DNA of 64,000 bases from Rhizophlyctis rosea. Its lineage: Eukaryota; Chytridiomycota; Chytridiomycetes; Rhizophlyctidales; Rhizophlyctidaceae. Both the position numbers and the translations under genes were made by a program. Numbering within the stretch: the first letter of the stretch is position 1; every line of letters starts with the position of its first letter. The stretch spans positions 1 through 64,000 of the forward strand of contig JADGJC010000091.1 in NCBI GenBank assembly GCA_027596075.1, written 5' to 3'. Positions 56,819-64,000 of the stretch are shown piece by piece. The notes below the pieces were generated by a model. The model did not search any database. It worked only from the letters and a program-made list of their open reading frames with translations, and was not told the DNA's origin.

Positions 56819-58333
56819 ATGTCAACTGTAGCCGATGCCGCGTTAGACGCATCACCGCACACTCTTACGGACGTTCAAGCAGACAATACTACGTTCTGCT
56901 ACATCACCTGCATGCCCGACCATATCCTGTCCGCCATCTTCGAATGCATCCAACCGCCCGACACTCTCGTGAGAGTTCCGGCAAGAGCTAGTTATCGAGC
57001 AGACCACCCTATGAGATACACCTTGCGCAGGTATGAGTGCAGTTCCCGTTCCTTTAACTTTGTAGCTGACCAGTTCTTTTGACGCGCACAGGTCTGCAAA
57101 CTCTTCCGCGTCTTCGCCCTTCAATTGCGCGCGGGAAACTCTCTTGACGTAAAATCCTACACACCCTCTTCCTTGGATCAATCCGACTGGGTGAAAGCGT
57201 TCAACACCTTCCTCGGTGACCCGCTACGAGTCGCATCCGCTCGAATTCTTCACCTGATCGGCAATGTATCAGTCACGCTGGGAGCAGTCAATCTGTCTAA
57301 AATCCTCCACCTTTACATTGAAGACGGGTACCGCTGTTGGGTCCGCGAAAACGTCACTGAGCAATTGATCACGGCATTCACGAAGGCAACTCAAATTGAG
57401 CCCTTACGTCTGCAGACATTTCACCTTCTTCATAATTCCAAATCCTCATGTCACCCGTGCGAAGGAGAGGTGCTTCGACTCCTTGTCATTTTGCAAAACT
57501 CTCCACTCAGAAGCTTGCTTTATCACGTCAAAAAGATTTACTCGGACAATCTACTGCCTCCCCGTGCGTTGAACGAAAACGAATGGGAGGATGACTGGCC
57601 ATTCGTGTTGACCCTTCCCTCTTCATTGACATACAAGTCACTGCGTTCCCTGTCGCTCACCTCCAACATCGAGTTTCCGGATTTGGCGGCAGCAGCACCC
57701 AATTTGGAGAGCTTCGAAGTCAGGTTGGACGAGGAATTTTACACGTCTCCATCCTCCCTCTCCACCCTGACACAACCTGCGCTAAAGAGTCTAGGTTGGA
57801 TTGACTATGGCTGGCACGACTTTCTGGAACCTGTCTCCATCGACACACTCACCAACCTCACCTCTCTCAAAATCGACTGCAGACGTGGCATCTGTGGAAA
57901 CTCAGAGGAGTATGCTGGCTACCTCGAACAATTTGCCAAATCCATATGCCACTTGGACAATCTGACAACCTTCGTCTTCACATACGTTGAGTCCTCCCAC
58001 ACAATGGACGTCCTATGCTCCATGCTTTCCAAGATTCCCAGCCATAGAATGGAACGGTTGGAGTTGGAGGTGTAGGGCTGGGACTATGAACAGTTTCGGG
58101 ATACGTTGTGTAGATGGTCAACGCTGAAGTATGTAGATGTTGTGCTGCAGGTCCGGGAGTCGGTGGGGGATATGTCCTTCCTGCCTGTAGATGAAGATAA
58201 GTTGAAGTCTGAGCTGGGGATTCGGGAGGTTAAGCTGCGGTATTATAGGTATGCATCAAAGGAAGACATTGAGGAAGACGTGGACGAAGACGGTGAGGAA
58301 TACGTTGAGGAATACATTGTGGGGTTCATGTAG
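56819..58333 (+). pseudogene. F-box-like protein, copy 2, broken by a frameshift and a stop
   Basis: Copy 2 starts MSTVADAALDASPHTL with the same F-box-like block (CYITCMPDHILSAIFECIQP). Near 57001-57030 the paralogue sequence PPYEIHLAQ is read in the wrong frame (HPMRYTLR), so exon 1 ends in phase 2 while exon 2 (from 57092) needs phase 0. Exon 2 then matches copies 1 and 3 (FRVFALQLRAGNSLDV ... GDPLRVASARILHL). A TAG at 58073-58075 falls within LELEV-stop-GWDYEQFRDTL, where copy 3 has VYGWDYEQF. Family sequence continues after the stop to about 58250, ending ELGIREVKLRYY and an acidic tail to 58333. Two independent lesions make this a pseudogene, or a gene with unusual splicing and a shortened C-terminus. 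Confidence 0.75.
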
Positions 58334-59776
58334 TACAATTTTCCAAATTGGAATTGATCATGTATCGAACTTGCTGCTATTCTGCCTTTCGCTTATGTTG
58401 CACTGTTCCTTCTTGGTGTGGCGGAAAACGTAAACGCGACGTTGAGGGTTTTACGTGTGGTTCTAGATCATCCATTCAATGGTGTGCGGTTTGAATTCGA
58501 TGGTATTGCTCACTGCATATACATCCCGTCATCATGAGCACTTGATGGTGTGATGATGTAAACCATGGTGATGTGGATTCCTGTATTCACCATTATATTA
58601 ATCTTGTTTGGCCTTGAACGTAGTGCTGTTCTATGGCCATGCATGCGATATAACGCAATCATGGGCGTACCCTTTTTAGCTGATCCGATGACAATACCTC
58701 ACCGAAAACTAGTCTCCGCGTACGGTCTGGTAATGGTTCAGTCATTCATTTTCAAGCATGGCATTGTTTGTGGATATGAATTGTGTGGACTACTGTCATC
58801 CCGCCTCGTTCATTCCCTTTCCAATTCCCAAAGTACAACCGGCGGCGCATTCTGACCATCACTTCCCCTCAAGCCGTGTTGACTTTGGTGTTGAACTTCG
58901 TTGTTGTAGGCTCTGACATGTAGGGGTCATCATCGTCGCCGTTGATAGAGTCGCACAGTAGATCGGGATGCATTGGCCTAAAGCTGTGCAGCTGCCGCTG
59001 CAAGAACTGAGCTCCATTGAATGGCTGAACTCCTCATTCACCTCTGATTGCTCGCCCCTTTTATGTGGATAAACGTCGATCCCTAAACACCTTCGCATTG
59101 GCATCCCCTGCCCTTACTACCTGATAATCCTCCTTCATCCTGTGTGGAATCACCCAGCACGACGTCTCAGTCTGCGCACCACATTCCGTATCTTCCGGTT
59201 GCGTGCTCATGGGCAAAGATGATAGGTTTTGCTTGGAGCCGGAGGTGAAGGTGTTGGAGAAGTCGGTTGGAGACCCGGGCATCGAAAATACTAGCGTGTT
59301 TTGGAGCTTCGGTTTCCTTAAAGCAATTAAAGCGTGCCCGTCCAGTGACGGGATTTCGCTATGCTCACCTCCGCTGCTCAGCTTCTCTTTGACCGAATAA
59401 GACTAAACATATCCATCGTACCAGTGGCCGTGTCTGATCCAGACTGCTTAGTCTCCACCGGTTGTTTATTCCTAGTGTGGATGAGATGGGGCACATCATA
59501 TCTAGCTTACGTAACGAGCCTAGCACCAAGCCCCAGAGCCCATCCCCCGTGGGCCCGCTCATCCTTCTTGAGTTTCTCATTCCCACATCGTCTGCTCCTT
59601 TTGTAGTTTTTTTCTGATGTCATCGTGTCTTGTTGAAGACTTCTGTCCTTCTTCGGCTGTTGATGAACGCCGCAAGACGGCCGGCTAAACAGAGGTACTG
59701 CCTCCATTGTCCAAACGCAAACCACATGATGTTCAACCTTTCCGCAGAATATTCGACACTTCCCGTCTAACCAAAA
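58334..59776. other. Intergenic stretch between F-box copies 2 and 3
   Basis: About 1.4 kb without a recognisable gene. Minus-strand frames at 58859-59104 and 59061-59282 are open but show no family signature. It may hold remnants of the tandem array too decayed to see. Confidence 0.35.
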
Positions 59777-61169
59777 ATGTCAAACGGCGCCGACATACTA
59801 TCAGACACTCCAGCGGGCACCGCTTCATTGTGTTACCTCACCTCCATCCCTGACCACATCCTGTTCGCCATTTTCGAATATATTCAACCGCCTGCAGCGG
59901 TTATTCATAGTCTGCCTCCTGACCCAGTTGTGAGAGTTCCAGTGAAAGCCAGTTATCGGGCAAATGGCAACAATGGGCCGCCATACGAGATACATCTTGC
60001 ACAGGTGGGAGTTGCAGTCTCCCGTCACCAGCAGTCTTGAGCCAAACTTTGCGTATTTTGAACGGCCACAGGTTTGCAAAGTCTTCCGTCTCACCGCCTT
60101 CCGGCTGCGGGCAGGCAACTGCCTCGATGTATACAACTACACGCCCTCCTCAAGAAGAAACCCCGACTGGGAGCTAGCCTTCAACATCTTCCTCCGTGAT
60201 CCTCTCCGAGTAGCGTCTGCGCGCACTCTCTACCTTACCGGCACCGTTTCAGCTCCCTTAGCGGCAGTCAATCTATCAAAGGTCCAACACGTTAAACTGA
60301 TGGAAGAGCACCGAATGTCAGACCGACATCATTATCTAAAGCAGTTGATCAAAGCATTCACGGAGGCAGCGCAGATGGAGGCCTTGAATTTACAAACATT
60401 CATCATGCATCAATACCTCTCCTTGCCGCCACCCGCGCTCATCCGGCAATTTCTTCTCATGTTACAAGACGCCCCACTGAAGCGTTTGAAGTACCTTAAT
60501 CTCCGAGCTCCTCTACTGTCTGTTCCCACCTCCCTAAAGTACAAATCATTACGTTCTCTGAGCATCTCTTCCAACATCATCTTTCCCAACTTCGCGAAGG
60601 CAGTGCCCAATCTGGAACGCTTTCGGCTTTCACACTCAGAACACATCGAAACTACCTTTGAATACATCGCCACACTGACGCAGCCCTCTCTGACTGCCTT
60701 CTGCTGGGACGGTCACCGCTGGGAACAGGCACTCGAGAATCTCCCAATCTCAGCTCGTCACAATCTATCCAGTGTTGACATCAATTGTGACTCTTGGGAA
60801 GGGACCGACATGGATCACAGTCCAGGCTGGTTCGAACGCTTCTTCAACCCCTTAGCCCACATGACCAACCTCGCCACCTTCGCCTTCGTAAACGTAGGGC
60901 CTTTTATTACGATGGATATCCTCTGCTCTCTCCTGTCGAACATCCCAAGCCAAAGAATGCGGGAGTTGATATTAGGTGTGTATGGTTGGGACTACGAACA
61001 GTTTCGAGACACGTTGCGAGGGTGGTCCACGTTGACGTATTTGGAGGTAGAAGTAGCTTTGGACACTGAGGAGTGGGGGGACGACGCGTTTTTTTTGCTA
61101 CTAGATGAAGAGAACTTGAAGGTTGATTTGGGGATCAAGGAAGTTATGTTCACTCATAATGCTTATTGA
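59777..61169 (+). CDS. F-box-like protein, copy 3 of the tandem family
   Basis: Two exons (59777..60004, 60072..61169; phase-0 intron after AQ, the same place as in copy 1) encode 441 residues. The F-box-like start is CYLTSIPDHILFAIFEYIQP. The conserved body follows: FRLRAGNCLDVYNYTPSS, RDPLRVASARTLYLTG, AAVNLSKVQH, then leucine-rich stretches (YKSLRSLSISSNIIFPNF) and the closing GWDYEQFRDTLRGWSTLTYL and FFLLLDEENLKVDLGIKEV. Compared with copy 1 it carries a short insertion after IQPP. It appears intact. As with copy 1, a role as a substrate adaptor of an SCF ubiquitin ligase is inferred from the N-terminal motif only. Confidence 0.78.
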
Positions 61170-61967
61170 GTGGCTTTGGAAAGCTGTTTGTTTTGCAGCA
61201 TTCACTGGTCGCATGCGTGATTTTGTGTTTCTGTGTAGTTGCATCACCATTTGTTTGTGCATGGTTGTGGAACTAAAGATTTCATGGCAGTGTAGATATT
61301 CGCCACGCACATTCAATGAGTAGGCCAGTGGGCATTGGCATAGTGCGTGATCGTGTCTATGTTGCTTCCTGACCTGATCATCTCCGATATGCTGGGCATG
61401 CCAATCGGACGTTGGTTGGGAGGAGTGAGTGCGCCGAAAGCCAAACCGGCGAAAATCCTCTAGTTCAGATACCATCAATGTACAGCACGCAGCCCCTTGG
61501 CCATATCATGCGAAGGCTTCAGGTCATTGCACTGGTTCAAACCCATCCTTCTCAAGAACAATGATAGTTTCCTTCTCGCAGGCATGATGTGCGGCTGCCG
61601 CACATGCCGCAAGGGCTTTGCGCTATTGAGGCAGATGAAGTACTTCAAAACTTCAGATCTTCATGAACGCTTTTTTCAATCGGGTTGAACCTTAATTGCG
61701 CCAATAACATGTCTTGTTTTGTGTGGTGATGTTGTTGTGATTTTGCCAGTTTGTCGAATCCCATGGTTTTGGGTTGAGGAGTTGGCTGCATGTGGCATCT
61801 GAAGGTATTTGTGCCAATCTTCCAAACCCCTCTCTGTATTTTCAGCGCACAGTCATACCTGAACGATATTCCACCGCGCTGCCCTGGCCCAGCCACGAGG
61901 GAACTCAGTACCCACGACAAGGCACTAGGTGACCGTCGAATTCGTATGCGATTATCCAGCTGCACCA
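61170..61967. other. Spacer between F-box copy 3 and the fragment
   Basis: No gene recognised. It is the 3' flank of copy 3 and possibly the decayed front part of copy 4. Confidence 0.35.
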
Positions 61968-62316
61968 AACTGGTTGCAAAGCTTCACCAGATCACTGGGC
62001 CACTTGATCAACTACAACCTTAGTCTTCACACACTTCACACGTCTCTCCATCGACATGGAGGAGATGTGCCGGATCCTCTCCAGCATTCCAAGCAACAGA
62101 ATGCAACGTTTGGGTTTAGAAATGTGTGATTGGGACTATGAACTGTTTTGGGCAACATTGCGGGGGTGGCCCAGGCTGAAGAGTGTGGATGTTTAGATAG
62201 GGTTGTCCTGGTTGGAATATGGGGTTGACGGTTTTTTCCTGCTTTTTGATGAAAATCGTCTAGTAAAGATGGAGCTGGGGATCGGGCATGTTTCTCTCCG
62301 TTTTGATGCCTATTAG
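61968..62316 (+). pseudogene. F-box-like family, 3' fragment (copy 4)
   Basis: Only the last quarter of the family is left. NWLQSFTRSLGHLINYN corresponds to GWFERFFNPLAHMTNLA of copy 3. After a frame change come RILSSIPSNRMQRLGLEM, CDWDYELFWATLRGWPRLKS, an in-frame TAG, and FFLLFDENRLVKMELGIGHV. It is clearly a truncated, frameshifted relic of the tandem array. Confidence 0.75.
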
Positions 62317-62977
62317 AACAACAGAATAAATTTGAAATATGCGGCAGTATTCTCTCACCGCACCTTGATCCTGCTTGCTGCTTTGTGCTTGTTTTGCTTG
62401 TATTGAAGTATTTCCTCGTTAAACGTTTACCGCCATGGAGGGGAAGGACCCTGGAAATTTGTCCAGCATGGCAAACAACAAATCATGATGTAATCTCTGA
62501 TGGCCTGTGGCTGTGCAATCACGTGTCAGAACTCTGATCGAATTGCCAAGGTCCAAACCAAGAGCCGCGAAATATTCTTCTCCATCTACATGCCGCATAC
62601 CCACATCGTGTCGGTATATTTTTCTGCACGGAGCGGAGAAAAGAGAACCGGGGAACGCTGTGAACGCGGACACACCGCTGGCCTGATAGGAATGCCTTTG
62701 TGGCGAGGGTTAGGCACACCAGTATGGTGCGAGGCAGCAGCCGAGCAGACGGCTGGGGCATCGCCTGCTATCTCATCGGTTCCCTCAAATAAACACCTTA
62801 TTGGTCACCCCGTCCACACCAATAGCCATCCGAATAACCACAGGTGGACAAGGGACCCTCATCCAATACACGATAAACATGCCGATAACCCTCTGGTAAG
62901 TCCAAAAACCACTTCGTTGCAGCGTTTCGCGTCGGCACCTTGTGGCAACTTCGCCAATGCAGTGCTAATACCAAACA
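62317..62977. other. Intergenic; possible 5' leader exon of the mitochondrial carrier
   Basis: A frame open at 62500-62895 ends at a good donor (CTG|GTAAGT) that could splice to the acceptor CTCCAG at 62986 in phase. Its translation is low-complexity and has no targeting signal, so it is more likely untranslated leader. Confidence 0.35.
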
Positions 62978-63989
62978 ATGCTCCAGGCCTCAGAAGACCC
63001 AGTCTCACGACGCCTCCGTATTCGCGCACTTTTTGACTCCCTTGACGACGATAACACTGGATACCTAGAAGCAGGAAACATCACCCGTCGATTTGACGAA
63101 CTGGCATTAGGAAACGGAACATGTGGATCCACGAAACCCCCTGCCGCCTTCAATAGCACTCCCTCAATACCTTCATCTACATCCGCAAAACCTTCATCAT
63201 CATCTACATCGTCAACAGCATCCACAACAGCAGAGCGACGTGCGGGAGGACCATTAGGATCATCTATAATGTATGCGCGAGAACTCGTGAAGGAATGTGA
63301 CAAAACGAAGGATGGGCGGATCACGTTTGCCGAGTTTGAGCAGTTTGTGAAACAGAAGGAGCTGGACCTATGGCGATTATTTCAACAGGTGTGGATTTGT
63401 TGATGCATGAGATTAGATTGCGCTTCGAATCTTGGAAAGTCGTGGAACCGTGATGAACTCACGTATTCTATGGCCGTAGATTGATCGGGGCGGGGACGGA
63501 ATAATACAGCCGGGAGAACTGAGGGCATCGTTGCGGTCAGCCGGTGAGAAGTCATATGTGCGGCGTCGATGTTGACAATGAGCCATGCTGATGGTTGTTG
63601 TGATGCAGGCATTGACATCTCCGAAGAAGAGTTTCGTGAATTTGTCTCTTCCGTCGACGTAGATCAAGATGGTGTGATTGATTTTTTCGAATGGCGTGTA
63701 AGTTTTGGAATCCCACTCTTCTTGATGCATGCATTGATTCCAGTACCCCTGATCATTCATAACCCTTACAAAACAGGACTTCCTCCTCCTTCTCCCCCAC
63801 AAACTCACCCTGCATAACATCTTTAGCTTCTATAACGGCGTATATAACGTCGACATCAACACCGACTCGGTTATGTTGCCCGAGAACCTAATTAGTGCAC
63901 CAGTTTTGGAGAGAATGAAGTATTTCTTTGCGGGTGGGGTGGCGGGGGCTGTGAGTCGGACGGCGACGGCGCCATTGGATCGGTTGAAG
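62978..63989 (+). CDS. Calcium-dependent mitochondrial carrier (SCaMC / ATP-Mg-Pi type), partial
   Basis: Exons 62978..63388, 63480..63543, 63609..63697, 63777..63989; the gene continues beyond the window. EF-hands: RALFDSLDDDNTGYLEAGNI, ECDKTKDGRITFAEFEQF, IDRGGDGIIQPGEL and SSVDVDQDGVIDFFEWR. The 64-nt exon 63480-63543 restores the third loop and fits phase on both sides. The carrier part starts ERMKYFFAGGVAGAVSRTAT, followed by the signature PLDRLK. Relatives exchange ATP-Mg for phosphate across the inner mitochondrial membrane under calcium control, with the EF-hands facing the intermembrane space. A Ser/Thr/Pro-rich insertion of about 40 residues separates the first two EF-hands. The start at 62978 (MLQASEDP) is the nearest ATG; an upstream coding exon is possible. 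Confidence 0.88.
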
Positions 63990-64000
63990 GTGAGAGTCAG

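Noticed and set aside
22162..58075. Possible reassignment of UAG, suggested by in-frame TAG in the BBE-like gene and in F-box copy 2
   Set aside because: TAG is used as the real terminator in ACS1, RTEL1 and the BBE-like gene itself, and F-box copy 2 also has a frameshift. Ordinary lesions explain both cases.
61530..61560. GGTTCAAACCC resembling a tRNA B box
   Set aside because: No matching A box, acceptor stem or anticodon arm around it.

Overview
The window is nuclear DNA of an intron-rich fungus, most likely an early-diverging zoosporic (chytrid-type) fungus. Genes carry many short spliceosomal introns (about 45-250 bp, GT...AG). The set combines fungal-type genes (Cox9-type oxidase subunit, secreted heme-thiolate peroxidase, BBE-like oxidase) with genes usually missing from model yeasts (RTEL1, Rab3GAP catalytic subunit, ARL5). 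No bacterial, organellar or viral segment was seen. The lineage call is an inference from gene content. Exon coordinates below come from hand splicing with checked reading phase; the N gap at 30092-30101 is the only assembly break.

1-8 kb: secreted peroxidase (-), small unknown protein (-), intron-bearing tRNA-Tyr (+), GH20 hexosaminidase with a membrane anchor (-), a roughly 2 kb stretch without a clear gene, then COX9 (-). 8-17 kb: Rab3GAP1 (+, 10 exons) and a single-exon TIR-like/TPR/CaaX protein (+). 17-21.5 kb: PRELI-domain protein (-), ARL5 GTPase with a 13-nt microexon (-), and an intergenic MITE-like element. 21.5-28.9 kb: BBE-like FAD oxidase interrupted by an in-frame stop (+), acetyl-CoA synthetase (-), a doubtful disordered ORF (+). 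28.9-36.4 kb: a large RA/PH/AGC kinase gene (+) and a HAD phosphatase (-). 37-44 kb: a single-pass membrane protein (-) and the RTEL1 helicase (-, about 23 exons). 44.8-54.4 kb: NUP98-NUP96 precursor (+), a small unknown protein (-), a single-pass membrane protein (+). 55-62.3 kb: a tandem family of F-box-like proteins (two apparently intact genes, one broken gene and one 3' fragment). 63-64 kb: start of a calcium-regulated mitochondrial carrier that runs off the window.

Most genes are unrelated housekeeping genes: telomere/DNA maintenance (RTEL1), nuclear pore (NUP98-96), Golgi and Rab traffic (ARL5, Rab3GAP1), mitochondria (COX9, PRELI, SCaMC-like carrier) and acetate activation (ACS). The accessory parts are the F-box array, the secreted oxidases, the TIR-like/TPR protein and the MITE-like element. 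The most striking signal cuts across genes: within many individual exons the sense strand is C-rich at the 5' end and G-rich at the 3' end, and this resets at the next exon.
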